Shown here one piece after another: positions 34,415 through 44,343 of a stretch of DNA of 64,000 bases. The notes beneath the pieces are model-generated. The model was not told the origin of the DNA. It worked only from the letters and a program-made list of their open reading frames with translations, and did no database searches. The DNA is from Gemmatimonadota bacterium (GTDB lineage Bacteria > JAAXHH01): contig VXMB01000009.1 in the NCBI GenBank assembly GCA_009841265.1, positions 1,659,019-1,723,018 of the forward strand, given 5' to 3'. Both the position numbers and the translations under genes were made by a program. Position 1 is the stretch's first letter. Each line of letters starts with the position of its first letter.

Positions 34415-34960
34415 ATCTCCTCACGAAAAGTACAGGTTTTGAACCCATATAATATGATTCACTTCGATAATGCAAGGAAAAAATGAATCTTTTTATTTCG
34501 TTGCAACACAATTCCTTACGTGCTGATCGCAACCATAAACTCAACTGACCGTATAAGTTTTCAAAGAACCGGCTTAACGCCCAACCCGGGCAGAAGCCCC
34601 TATTCCATAAAGGATTCCACCCAAATTGTCAATACTAATTGCAAGTATAGTGCCGGTATTCAGGCGTGTCAAGCAGGTTTTCTTGACGAATGCTCCTGTC
34701 CACCGGGCTTCCGCGACATCCGGCTCATATCGGTACCATCGCCGGGATGCATGTTGCCGTCTGAATGCCGATCCCATGAGACGAAACGCTTTCGCCGGAT
34801 ACCCTTTATCCTTAGATTAGAGACCGAAGTAAAGGATCCAGCCGGCATCCAGTATATAGTAATGTACGCGAGACCGGGTCAACATAAATCCGCTAAAACG
34901 AGGCATATAATTTACATTATTTGCAAAATAAGTCAAGTTAACGTTGGTTCGGCCGGTGCG
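34415..34960. other. divergent intergenic region
   Basis: The 546 bases between the barrel gene (minus) and the LptD gene (plus) are lower in GC than both neighbours. A + strand open frame runs through most of it in phase with LptD, but its residues are Cys/Pro/Ser-rich and not protein-like and there is no signal until 34961, so it is treated as noncoding. Promoters for both genes are expected here. Confidence 0.5.
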
Positions 34961-37543
34961 ATGGGATTTCTGACGCGCTGGTTGACGCGCCGGTCGCCAC
35001 ACTCGCTACCACGCTGCATGCCGCACTATCTCCTATTCGGTCTGTTGCTGCTCAGCCTCCCCGGGGCGGCCTTCGCGCAGTTCCCTACCGGCGGCATGGG
35101 GAGCGGGGCCGGCGGCACGACCGGCGCCGAGGCCGATACGACCGGCCTGCCGACATTGGATTACAATGCGGACCGCATCGAGTACATATTCGCCGATGAC
35201 ACGATGGCGCTTATCGGAAGCGCCGAGCTGAAGTACGGCGGCGTGGAGCTGACGGCCGGCCGGCTCCTATTCCACCGCTACACCAATCTGCTGACCGCGG
35301 ACTTCCTGCCCCCCGCGCCGGATATCGATCCCGAGACCAATACCTATCCCCGCCTGCAGGACGATATGAACGTCGTGGTCGGGGACCGCATGCAGTACGA
35401 CATGAATACGGGGGAAGGGCAGATCTGGAAGGGCCGCACCCAGTACCATGAAGGGTTCTTCAACGGCGAACTCATCACGCTCAACGCCGATCGGTCCTTC
35501 GAGATCCACCAGGGCTCCTACACCACCTGCGACAACCCGAACCACCTGCACTACTATCTGAAAATGGGCGAGGCGAAGGTCGTGCCCGAAGACAAGGCGG
35601 TCGTCCGGAACGTAACGGGCTACATCATGGGCATCCCGATAGTCTATCTTCCGGTCTACGTCTTCTCGGTGAAGCAAGGCCGGCAGTCCGGGCTTACGGT
35701 TCCGAACTACGGCAGCGGCGTGGAGGAAGGCCGGTACCTGCGCAACCTGGGCTACTACTGGGCGCCGAACGAATACTTCGACATGAAGACCACCGCGGAC
35801 ATCGAGGCCAAAACCGGTTTCCTGCTGAGACAGCGGTTCCAGTACCGGCAGGACCGCCGGATCCGGGGCAGGGCGAGCGGCTCCTGGCGAACGGAATTCG
35901 GCGGGAAGACGACCGGCTGGGACGTGGCCGCCCAGCACCGGCAGGAAGTGATCCCCGGGCTTACGGTCCGCGGACAAGGCAACTTCGCCCAGTCGCTGCG
36001 TTACCTGCATTCGACGACGCGGGGGACGGACCCCGGACTCCTGCGGTCCACGACGCGTTCCTCTTTCGCGGTGGACAAGAAGTTCGGACGAAACAGCCTC
36101 AACCTGAGCACGTCGTCGTCCAGCACGACCGGACGGCCAAGCCGGCCCACCACCACGCTCAGGTTCCGCTTCGGGACGCAGGCGATCTTCAAGCCGCCTC
36201 GCAGGCAGACGCGGCGGGGCAGTATGCCGGACTTCAGCCAGCCCCGCACGGAGATCGAGGATCGCTGGTTCCATACCATCATGTTCGGTTTCAACAACAC
36301 GCTGCGGAACCGGAGGAACAACGTGCGGCTCGACCGGGACACGACCCATACGGGCCCGGATATCCGGTACAACTACCGGCACGACACCATCCGGACCTTC
36401 TCCAACGCCTTCAACCTGAGCGCGCCGCAGAAGATCAGGGGCTGGCTGAAGATCCGACCGCAGGCCCGGTACACCCGGACCTGGGAGCAGGACACCGGCC
36501 CGGTTTCCGAGGGCGGCTGGGAAGCGAAAGAAGAACACACGGTGGGCATGTCGGTCAACACGACCCTCTACGGGCTTTTCCAGCCGAAGATCGGCCGGCT
36601 GAATGCCATACGGCACGTGGTCACGCCCGACATCAACTTCTCCCAGACCGGGGGGGCGGGGGGGACGCGCGCGCGGAAGAGGGTGAGTTTCTCCGTGAAC
36701 AACATCCTGCAGGCCAGGACCGAACACGAAGACCGAGAGAAGAAATACAACCTGGTGTACGTCAAATCGTCGACCTCCTACGACTTCCAGGCCGAGGACC
36801 GGAAGTTTGCGGACCTGCGGACCACCGTGCGCATCCCGAGCCGCCGGTTTAACGTGAACCTGTCCCTGAACCATGATTTCTACGATCCCGATACCGACGA
36901 ATTCCGCCGGCCCTGGCTGGACCGTATGACGCTCAGCGCGTCTCTAAACCTCGTGGGGCCGCGCAGGGACCAGTTCGGCAATGAATTAGGCGACAACGAG
37001 TTCGGCGGCGCCTATGGGGGATACGACGACTATTCCGGCGGCAGCTTCGGGGGGAGCAGCTTCGGGGGGAGCAGCTTCAGCGGGAGCAGCTTTTCAGGCA
37101 GCGGGTTCGGCGACAGCTACGGCGGGTACGGCGACGACCGGTTCAACCAGCGGTTCTCCCAGGTCAAGGGTCCCTGGACGGTCCGGCTTTCCCACCACTA
37201 CTCGATCCGGCGCTCCAGCCCGGACGCCGAAGATGGTTTCAGCACCAGCCGCCACGAGATCAGTGCCACGAACCGGTTCGCCCTGAACGACATCACGGAC
37301 TTGGTCCGGCTGACCAACCGCGTAACCGACAAGTGGCGCGTGCAGCACTCGATCAACTACGACTACCGTCGCAAGGAGATCGTATCCCACAGCGTGGACC
37401 TGTACCGGCCCCTGCACTGCTGGGAGTTCACCTTCCGGTGGGTGCCGAACGGCATCAACAAGGGGTTCTACTTCCGCATCAACCTGGTTGCCCATCCTGA
37501 CGTTAAGTTCGAGCAGGAACGGCGGAGCGGTGGGGATGAGTAG
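34961..37543 (+). CDS. lptD: LPS-assembly protein LptD-like outer-membrane protein
   Basis: An 860-residue outer-membrane protein. LptD inserts lipopolysaccharide into the outer leaflet together with LptE. A signal peptide (about residues 20-40, ending AFAQF) is followed by an OstA/LptA-like N-terminal domain (YNADRIEYIFADDTMALIGSA ... GDRMQYDMNTGEGQIWKG). Next comes the LptD insert (TCDNPNHLHYYLKMGEAKVV, GIPIVYLPVYVFSVKQGRQSGLTVPNYG) and a long barrel. The Gly/Ser-rich loop with 15-base repeats at about residues 690-725 (37039-37140) is unusual. The start is the ATG at 34961; an ATG at 35018 is equally compatible with the signal. Its presence strongly supports a lipopolysaccharide-bearing outer membrane. 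Confidence 0.88.
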   Translation: MGFLTRWLTRRSPHSLPRCMPHYLLFGLLLLSLPGAAFAQFPTGGMGSGAGGTTGAEADTTGLPTLDYNADRIEYIFADDTMALIGSAELKYGGVELTAGRLLFHRYTNLLTADFLPPAPDIDPETNTYPRLQDDMNVVVGDRMQYDMNTGEGQIWKGRTQYHEGFFNGELITLNADRSFEIHQGSYTTCDNPNHLHYYLKMGEAKVVPEDKAVVRNVTGYIMGIPIVYLPVYVFSVKQGRQSGLTVPNYGSGVEEGRYLRNLGYYWAPNEYFDMKTTADIEAKTGFLLRQRFQYRQDRRIRGRASGSWRTEFGGKTTGWDVAAQHRQEVIPGLTVRGQGNFAQSLRYLHSTTRGTDPGLLRSTTRSSFAVDKKFGRNSLNLSTSSSSTTGRPSRPTTTLRFRFGTQAIFKPPRRQTRRGSMPDFSQPRTEIEDRWFHTIMFGFNNTLRNRRNNVRLDRDTTHTGPDIRYNYRHDTIRTFSNAFNLSAPQKIRGWLKIRPQARYTRTWEQDTGPVSEGGWEAKEEHTVGMSVNTTLYGLFQPKIGRLNAIRHVVTPDINFSQTGGAGGTRARKRVSFSVNNILQARTEHEDREKKYNLVYVKSSTSYDFQAEDRKFADLRTTVRIPSRRFNVNLSLNHDFYDPDTDEFRRPWLDRMTLSASLNLVGPRRDQFGNELGDNEFGGAYGGYDDYSGGSFGGSSFGGSSFSGSSFSGSGFGDSYGGYGDDRFNQRFSQVKGPWTVRLSHHYSIRRSSPDAEDGFSTSRHEISATNRFALNDITDLVRLTNRVTDKWRVQHSINYDYRRKEIVSHSVDLYRPLHCWEFTFRWVPNGINKGFYFRINLVAHPDVKFEQERRSGGDE

Positions 37544-37640
37544 GGTGGGTGCTGGGGTGGGTGGTCAGGTGGTGGTCGTTCAGGTGATGGTCCCGGGTGG
37601 GCTGCTGTCTTATGGTGGTCAGGTCGCCGACCCGGGCGGC
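37539..37640 (+). repeat. G-rich stretch with quadruplex potential
   Basis: Directly after the LptD stop codon, four G-runs (37543-37545, 37547-37549, 37554-37557, 37559-37561) fit the intramolecular G-quadruplex pattern. GGT repeats continue to about 37600. On the + strand this would be the 3' end of the LptD transcript. Confidence 0.6.
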
Positions 37641-37824
37641 TGTCCCTCTCTCCTCTAGTCTGTCCAGCGCTTCTTTAGTCTTTAATCTCGCCTGAAGTAA
37701 AAAAACTCCACAGCCATACGAGAAACGCTTCCCGGCTTCCGACCATTTCTATTAAGGGCCGGGCAGGAAGCGTCCAGCGTACCTGCGCATAGTACGATGA
37801 CTCGTAGTCGGAAAAGGATAGATC

Positions 37825-38049
37825 ATGCCAGTCATGGTTTCCAAGACTTATGCCGCACTCGTAGCCGCTGGTACTCCTGAAGCAGCCGCCAGCGAAGCCG
37901 CCGAAGAAATTGCAGACTTCGAGCGGAAACTGTCCACCATGCAGAGTGACATCGAACGGATGCAGAGCGACATTAAACTGATTAAATGGATACTCGGCGT
38001 CGTGCTGGCGTGCGTCGTCATTCCGATTATCAGGTCGTTGCTCGAGTAG
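37825..38049 (+). CDS. small coiled-coil protein with C-terminal membrane anchor (DUF1640-like)
   Basis: 74 residues. The N-terminal YAALVAAGTPEAAASEAA resembles the start of DUF1640/CCDC90 coils. The middle is a short coil, MQSDIERMQSDIKLIKW, and the C-terminal 20 residues are a membrane helix. It has the same general build as, but the opposite topology to, the small proteins at 3251 and 15227. AAAGGA lies upstream of the ATG. The role is unknown. It stands alone between the LptD gene and the thiolase gene. Confidence 0.68.
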   Translation: MPVMVSKTYAALVAAGTPEAAASEAAEEIADFERKLSTMQSDIERMQSDIKLIKWILGVVLACVVIPIIRSLLE

Positions 38050-38177
38050 AGAGGTGTTCCAATGACTTTGCCCAAACGCGAGATAACAGGCGAACCCGCT
38101 GGAGAAGGCAGCGGTTCGAGCAGTGGAAGCGGTTATGGGAATCGACTCAGGGATTTCAGGCTTGACCGGCTGGACCC

Positions 38178-39299
38178 CTACCGCTCCAGCAGGAAGGCCC
38201 CCGCCATGGCCCCCGCGGCGCAGATGCTGACCAGGCCGTAGCGGGCGTCGCGCCTTTGCATCTCGTTGGCCAGGGTCGTGAGGATGCGCGTGCCCGTGGC
38301 CGCCCAGGGATGGCCCACGGCGATCGAGCTGCCGTTGACGTTCACGCGGGTCCAGTCGACTTCGCCCGTCGGCGCGCCCTTCCAGCCCCTTTCCCACGCG
38401 GCTGCGCTGGCCAGGGCCTGAGCCGCGAAGGCCTCGTGGATCTCGACCAGGTCCATGTCTTCCATTGACAGGTTCCGGCTTTCCAGGAGCCGGGGCACCG
38501 AGATGGCCGGCGCCATGAGCAGCCCTTCAGACGGATCGTGGGCGGCGTAGGCCATGCCCCCGATGTACGCCAGCGGTTCCAGGCCGCACTCGGCCGCTTT
38601 CTCCTCGCTCATCAGAATCACCGTAGCGGCGCCGTCCGTCACGGGTGACGAGTTGCCCGCCGTGAGCGTGCCGTGCTCCGGATCGAAGACGGGCTTCAAC
38701 GCGGCCAGGGCCTCGAGCGACGTGTCGGCCCGCGGTCCGGAATCGGCCTCCTCGCCCAGCAGCGGGTGGATCTCCCCGGCGAGCTTCTCGCGCGCGGCCA
38801 CGGCGTTGCGGTGGCTGGCCAGGGCCACCTCGTCCTGCCGCTCGCGCGGGATGTCCCATTCCTTGCAGGTCAGCTCCATGTGCTCGCCCATGGTCAGGCC
38901 CGTGGACGGCTCGCGGAAGAGGTCCAAGGAGGCGCGCGTCAGCGAGTCGACCCCGCCGGCCAGGCCCACGTCGACGCGGCCGCCGGAAATGGCGTCGGCG
39001 ACGACCGTGACCGCCCGCAGCCCGGTGATGCAGTAGGAGGCCACCGTATGGGCCTCGGCGTTGATCGGCAGCCCCGCCTCGAAAACGAGCTCCCGGGCCA
39101 GGTTGGGCTTCAGGGGGTCGGGCGTCATCGTCCCGAAGACGACGGATTCGATCAGCTCAGGGTCGATCCCGCTGCGGTCCAGCATGCCGCGCGTGGCGTG
39201 GACGGCCATGGCCAGGGAATCGATTTCGGCATAGGCCTTGCCCGATTTGATGAAGGGCGTACGGCCGCCCGCGACGATGGCGACGCGCCTGGGGTTCAT
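38178..39299 (-). CDS. thiolase family acetyl-CoA acyltransferase
   Basis: A 373-residue thiolase. The nucleophilic Cys is C90 in ASYCITGL, the His of HEAFAAQ and the NVNGSSIAVGHPWAATGTR block are present, and the second Cys lies in SICAAGAMAGAF, where most thiolases have CIGGGMG. It is closest in pattern to the long-chain FadI/SCP2-like degradative group. It should split 3-ketoacyl-CoA or join acetyl-CoA units in the cytoplasm. It is a single gene, with no FadJ-type partner nearby. Confidence 0.87.
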   Translation of the reverse strand: MNPRRVAIVAGGRTPFIKSGKAYAEIDSLAMAVHATRGMLDRSGIDPELIESVVFGTMTPDPLKPNLARELVFEAGLPINAEAHTVASYCITGLRAVTVVADAISGGRVDVGLAGGVDSLTRASLDLFREPSTGLTMGEHMELTCKEWDIPRERQDEVALASHRNAVAAREKLAGEIHPLLGEEADSGPRADTSLEALAALKPVFDPEHGTLTAGNSSPVTDGAATVILMSEEKAAECGLEPLAYIGGMAYAAHDPSEGLLMAPAISVPRLLESRNLSMEDMDLVEIHEAFAAQALASAAAWERGWKGAPTGEVDWTRVNVNGSSIAVGHPWAATGTRILTTLANEMQRRDARYGLVSICAAGAMAGAFLLER

Positions 39300-39396
39300 G
39301 GGGGGTGCCTTTCGATGTGATTTCCCAATGTTACATGGTGTTAGGGAATCAGTATTCTATCACTCGAAAGGCAAATGCTCAACAGGAATATCACCG

Positions 39397-42300
39397 CTAC
39401 CAATCCGACGACGCGGGTATGCCCGAACTGATCACCACGTTCAGGCCGGGTTCGGGCGCCACGCGGCGCGCAGATCGAACGGTCATTTCCGATCCTGACC
39501 ACTCATCCCGCATGAAACCCCGGACCTTGCCCGTGAATTGATCCCGAAGGAGCGCAACGGCAGGGCCGCTGTCCTGGGTCAACTCCACTAGCCCCTCAGG
39601 ACCCGATAGCGTTATCCGCGAAAGCCGGGCCGGCCAGTCCGAACGAACCGGAACCGCAAATGCAAAACTGCCGCCGCCCTCGCCGTGCACGATTTCACCC
39701 ATGGCAAAGTTCAGCGCAAAAAGCGTATGGCCGTCTTCATCATATCCGGCCAGCTCGTAGGGACCATCCTCGCTGGGCAGGTAAGGCGGGGCGTGAACCA
39801 CGAAGGACGGTTCGATGACGAGTTCGTCCCGCTCGTTTCTGCCTCCCCACAACAGCAGGACCCTGGATAGCGCTGAATACGATGGAATCAGTCGGGTTGG
39901 CTCACCGCGAATACGATATACCAGCGCTCTTCTGAAGTGGTAATCACTGATCCAGAAGTCATCCAGGCAGAAGCTCATGACGTCGGGCTTGTCCGGAGAT
40001 ACCAGTTTGTTTTCAAGCATATCATATCCCCAGGTACCGACTGATCCATCGCTGTAAGGATAGTGTGGATCGCCAATGGTTCCGCATGGAGCATGAAAAA
40101 GACCCATAAGGTGCCCGATTTCATGGGCGATAACCCCTTTGTCAAGGTACGCTACAAACCCCCTTGTACCTGGTTTTACCGCTCCACCGTAACTTCGCAA
40201 GACGCCCATGTAGTAATCGTACGATCCATCCAGGATCCGAATGGATTCGACTTCTCGTATGAGTATATTGTGGTTGGAAAAAACGGGCTCCAAACTCGTG
40301 AACACCGGTTCGCGCACGGTCACATTGAAATCGGTATCACGGATCGGAAGCAGATAGCGCGTGGCGCGGAACAGGTCGTCGTCCCGGGTCAAACCCTCCG
40401 TTTCCGCCACGACGCCATGGTCCGGGTTTTCCGACCAGATCAGGGGTACCACGGTCAGGTCCAGTCCCGGGACGTCTCTCACATTGACAGGCATCCTGCC
40501 CGTTTCCGGTAACCTGGACTGGACGCCCAGCGATGCGCCCAGCGTTCCTTCAGGATCGATCTCGACCACGAGCTCCAGTCCCGGTACGATCACCGACCCG
40601 GGAATGATCTCGTTGGATGACGAGGAAAGCGATCCTTCGTCGATGGCGGAAGGAATATCGTTTTGCCCGCCGGCGATTTCCACCCGGTGGATTTCGGCGC
40701 CATCCCAGTAGAAGCTCGCCGTTACCGGCGGCATGTCGGCATCGACCTGCTCATCGGCAACTACAAACACGCGCAGCAGCGCGTCCTCGCCGGCAACGAG
40801 CGGCACACGGAAATCATCAAAAGTCTGGGTCGCCTGCGTAAGATACACCCTCGAACCCGCCGGCCTGCGGCATCGATCGACCCGCACCACTTCCAGGTTT
40901 CCCAGCCATGCTTCGAAAACCGCATTGTCCGGCGCGCAGATCTGCGTGCCTTCCAGAAACAGGGTTCTCATGCCGGAATTGTTCGTCAATTCTATTGGAA
41001 CCGGACCTGACATGTTTTCGTTGTAACTCAGCTTTATTTCATAGAGTTGTTCCATCTCGCCCAGTTCGGGCGGGATCTCGCCCGACAACTGATTGTAATC
41101 GAGATGCAGCAACCAGAGCGCATTCAGTTTGCTGATTTCAGGCGGGATATGGCCGGTTAACTGGTTGTTATTCAGTATCAGTCTGATCAGATGGCCGAGT
41201 TGCCCCACTTCAGGAGGAATTGCCCCGGCCAACTGGTTATTGTAGAGCCACAGATTCTCAAGCGCACCCAATTCTCCGAGTTCAGGCGGGATTGCACCGG
41301 ACAACTGGTTCGTGTCCAGAAGAAGGTCTTTCAGGTTGGCCAGTTGGGCGATTTCACGTGGGATTTCACCCGATAATTGGTTTCTTCTAAGCCACAGGTA
41401 TTCAAGCTTGTTCAGGTTGCCTAATTCCGGAGGGATAGTGCCGGACAACTGGTTATTGCTCATTAGTAAATCGGCAAGATTGCCGAGTTGGCCGATTTCG
41501 GAAGGGATTTCACCGGTCAGCTGGTTGAGCGTCAGTGAGAGTACACGAAGTCTGCCAAGCTGACCGATTTCGGGAGGGATTTCACCCACGAGTTGATTGG
41601 AACCAAGCGTCAAATGCTGCAGAGATTTCAGTTGACCGATTTCGGATGGAATCTCGCCCGTCAACTGGTTCTCTTGTAGTTCCAGCACAACCAGGTTCTG
41701 TAGCTGACCGATTTCCGGTGGGATATCACCCGAAAGCACATTTCCTTCGGCTTTAAGGCTTTGCAGGTTTTTCAGTTGACCGATTTCAGACGGAATCTCA
41801 CCAGTCAACCGGTTGAATCTCAGGTCAAGTATGGCAAGGTTTTGCAGTTTTCCGATTTCGGACGGAATCTCTCCAGTCAACTGGTTACCCCAAAGGCGAA
41901 TCTCGGTCAGATTGCCCAGATTCCCGATTTCCGGTGGGATCGTACCGGTCAATTCACTGTTCTCCAGGGCCAGTATCTCAAGTTTGGTCAGCCGATCCAG
42001 TTCTTCGGGAATCGTTCCCTTCAGTCCTGCCGAGTTGAGGTTCAGGGTGGTCACCCGTCCTGTTCTGTCCGTCGTAACCCCGATCCAGTTTTCAACGGGC
42101 AGGTCAGTCAGCCAATTCTTACTATAGTTCCAGTTTGGACCATCGGTTGCGTGGTACAATTCAATCAGTACGTTCCTGTCTGTCTCAACGAACCGGTCAC
42201 AATTCGCAACACCACTCCCCTCCGGAAGCTGCATGAGCCAGGCCTGAAACGCTTCTTCCGATGGCGCACACACCTCGGTTCCCGCCACCCGGACACGCTC

Positions 42301-44343
42301 AAGTGGCAGGTCGGCGAGTTCGAGGGGCAACGGACCAGCCAGTGACGGATTACCTCCCAGGTCCAGATTTCTCAAGGTCGCGAGGCGAGCCAGTGCCGGG
42401 GTTACTGTGCCTGAAAGGTTGTTACCCTCCAGACTCAGTTGGTCGACCTGACCTTCAGTATTGACCGATACACCGAACCAATTGCTCAGGGGCTGGCTGC
42501 TCAACCAGTTGTTTCTGCCATTCCAGTCTTCGCCTCCTGCCGCGTGGTAGAATGCGATCAGCGCGTCCCGGTCCGAGGACTCCGTTTCACAGTAGTTGAA
42601 TATCGCATCCTCTATAGACCCTACCCATTCTCCCATAACCGCGGGAACGCACAACTGCGTTCGATGAAGGTACAGGTTTTCCAGGCGTTCAAGTGTAATC
42701 ATCGAGAGCGGCACGGGTCCGGACAAAGCCGGATTGTTATCAAGTCGGAGTGTCATTACTTCAGCCAGATTTCTGAACTCAGATGGTATTCCGCCGGCCA
42801 GCTGATTGCCACTCAAGTCCAATATCGAAGCTTCGGATAACTTTCCGAGTTCATCGGGGATACTGCCGGTAAGCGCGTTGTTGCTCAAGCTTAAGGACTG
42901 AAGGTAGACCAGATTACCCAACTCGGGAGGGATGGAACCCGTCAACTGGTTATAACTCAGGTTTAACTCAGACTGATACAATGGCTCTGACCTGAAATTC
43001 GAAATCAGACTCAACTGTCCAAATTCGGTCGGGATACTGCCGGTCAGGTTGTTCCGGTTGAGATCCAGATGAAACAGTTTGTCCAAATCCCCAAGTTCGG
43101 CGGGGATACTGCCGGTCAGATCGTTGTCGCCCAAATCCAGACGATTCAGGCCTGAAAGCAGTCCGAATTCAGCCGGGATTTCGCCGGTCAATTGATTACC
43201 CTGGAGCATCAGGGCCGTCAGACCGGTAAGCAGCGACAACTGGGCGGGCAGCGTACCTTTCAGCCCGTTGTACGGCAGGCTCAGGCCGATCACGATTCCA
43301 AAAGCGTCGGCCGACACGCCGTTCCAATCTCCGATGGGCCGCTCACTGAGCCAGTTCGTGTTGTTGTTCCATTCCGGTCCACCCATTCTGTGATAGAGCG
43401 CTACCAGGACATCCCGTTCCGTACGAAGGGCCGGGATTTCTACGATTACCCAGATACTGTCTTCCAGATCCCCCAACCGGGCCGTGATCCGGCTGACTCC
43501 GCTCATCACCGACGTCACGAGGCCCCGCGCGTCGACCGTCGCCACCGACTCGTCGCTGCTCTCCCAGCTTACCATGGCGTCCTCGACGGGCTGCCCGTCC
43601 TGATCCAGCACGGTGACGGTAAGCTGCACCGTCTCACCGATGTACGCCATCGTCGCCTCCCGCGGCTCGATCATTATGCTGCCTGCCGTCGGCGCTACTG
43701 TTACGTTGACCGTTACGTTGACCGTTGCGGACGCATTGCCGGACCTTGCCATGATGACGGCGGTGCCGTTCGCGACGGCGGTCACCAGACCCTGTGCGCT
43801 GACGGTTGCGACCGACTCGTCGCTGCTCTGCCACGACACGACGGCATCGGCCACGGGTTGCCCGTTACCGTCCCGTACCGTAGCGGCAAGCTGAACTGTC
43901 TCGCCAATCGACATCAGTGAGGCCATATCCGGTTCGATCGAGATGCTGCCGACCGCCTGCGCTACCGTTACGTTGGCCGTTGCGGAAGCATTGCCCGATC
44001 TCGCCGTGATGACCGCGGCACCGTTGGCGACGGCGGTCACCAGACCCTGTGCGCTGACGGTCGCGACACCAACAGCGCTACTCGTCCAGGACACGACGGC
44101 ACCGGTCATGGGTTGGTTATTTTGATCCAGGACCCTGGCGGTCAACTGAACGGTCTGGCCAATCGCATTCAGCGTCGCCTCTGCAGGGGATATTTCGATC
44201 TTCGTGGCTATCGGTGTCGGAGGAGATGGAGGTTGTTCAGGTTCTCCAGGCTTCGTGGGACTGTCCTTGCCGCAGGTGGAAAGCAGCATCAGGGTTGTAA
44301 ACAGTACTACAATGCGTCCGAGCCCAGTACGCGAGTGAGACAT
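39397..44343 (-). CDS. giant Big-2 / LRR / metzincin protease lipoprotein
   Basis: A 1648-residue surface lipoprotein. The lipobox is LLSTC (Cys24), followed by GKDSPTK and a Pro-rich linker. Three Big-2 domains follow (about 45-130, 131-215, 217-300). Next come three LRR cassettes: 305-590, 590-715 and 718-1160, each opened by an ALYHxxxGPEWN...NWLS...W cap. The longest array uses GEIPSEIGQLKNL-type 24-residue repeats. A beta-rich linker (1160-1380) leads to a zinc protease domain with HEIGHLMGLFH (H1407, H1411, H1417) and Met-turn M1456 in DVMSFC. The C-terminal 170 residues look like a further Ig-like or processing domain. LRRs probably present ligands or substrates to the protease. I know of no named protein with this layout. 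Confidence 0.87.
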   Translation of the reverse strand: MSHSRTGLGRIVVLFTTLMLLSTCGKDSPTKPGEPEQPPSPPTPIATKIEISPAEATLNAIGQTVQLTARVLDQNNQPMTGAVVSWTSSAVGVATVSAQGLVTAVANGAAVITARSGNASATANVTVAQAVGSISIEPDMASLMSIGETVQLAATVRDGNGQPVADAVVSWQSSDESVATVSAQGLVTAVANGTAVIMARSGNASATVNVTVNVTVAPTAGSIMIEPREATMAYIGETVQLTVTVLDQDGQPVEDAMVSWESSDESVATVDARGLVTSVMSGVSRITARLGDLEDSIWVIVEIPALRTERDVLVALYHRMGGPEWNNNTNWLSERPIGDWNGVSADAFGIVIGLSLPYNGLKGTLPAQLSLLTGLTALMLQGNQLTGEIPAEFGLLSGLNRLDLGDNDLTGSIPAELGDLDKLFHLDLNRNNLTGSIPTEFGQLSLISNFRSEPLYQSELNLSYNQLTGSIPPELGNLVYLQSLSLSNNALTGSIPDELGKLSEASILDLSGNQLAGGIPSEFRNLAEVMTLRLDNNPALSGPVPLSMITLERLENLYLHRTQLCVPAVMGEWVGSIEDAIFNYCETESSDRDALIAFYHAAGGEDWNGRNNWLSSQPLSNWFGVSVNTEGQVDQLSLEGNNLSGTVTPALARLATLRNLDLGGNPSLAGPLPLELADLPLERVRVAGTEVCAPSEEAFQAWLMQLPEGSGVANCDRFVETDRNVLIELYHATDGPNWNYSKNWLTDLPVENWIGVTTDRTGRVTTLNLNSAGLKGTIPEELDRLTKLEILALENSELTGTIPPEIGNLGNLTEIRLWGNQLTGEIPSEIGKLQNLAILDLRFNRLTGEIPSEIGQLKNLQSLKAEGNVLSGDIPPEIGQLQNLVVLELQENQLTGEIPSEIGQLKSLQHLTLGSNQLVGEIPPEIGQLGRLRVLSLTLNQLTGEIPSEIGQLGNLADLLMSNNQLSGTIPPELGNLNKLEYLWLRRNQLSGEIPREIAQLANLKDLLLDTNQLSGAIPPELGELGALENLWLYNNQLAGAIPPEVGQLGHLIRLILNNNQLTGHIPPEISKLNALWLLHLDYNQLSGEIPPELGEMEQLYEIKLSYNENMSGPVPIELTNNSGMRTLFLEGTQICAPDNAVFEAWLGNLEVVRVDRCRRPAGSRVYLTQATQTFDDFRVPLVAGEDALLRVFVVADEQVDADMPPVTASFYWDGAEIHRVEIAGGQNDIPSAIDEGSLSSSSNEIIPGSVIVPGLELVVEIDPEGTLGASLGVQSRLPETGRMPVNVRDVPGLDLTVVPLIWSENPDHGVVAETEGLTRDDDLFRATRYLLPIRDTDFNVTVREPVFTSLEPVFSNHNILIREVESIRILDGSYDYYMGVLRSYGGAVKPGTRGFVAYLDKGVIAHEIGHLMGLFHAPCGTIGDPHYPYSDGSVGTWGYDMLENKLVSPDKPDVMSFCLDDFWISDYHFRRALVYRIRGEPTRLIPSYSALSRVLLLWGGRNERDELVIEPSFVVHAPPYLPSEDGPYELAGYDEDGHTLFALNFAMGEIVHGEGGGSFAFAVPVRSDWPARLSRITLSGPEGLVELTQDSGPAVALLRDQFTGKVRGFMRDEWSGSEMTVRSARRVAPEPGLNVVISSGIPASSDW

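Noticed and set aside
34520..34960. 147 extra codons in frame before LptD
   Set aside because: Cys/Ser/Pro-rich text without a signal or domain; the LptD signal peptide begins after 34961.
38061..38240. A 59-codon + strand frame after the small coil gene
   Set aside because: It has a weak ribosome-binding site but runs into the 3' end of the thiolase gene on the other strand and is Gly/Ser-rich without a family.
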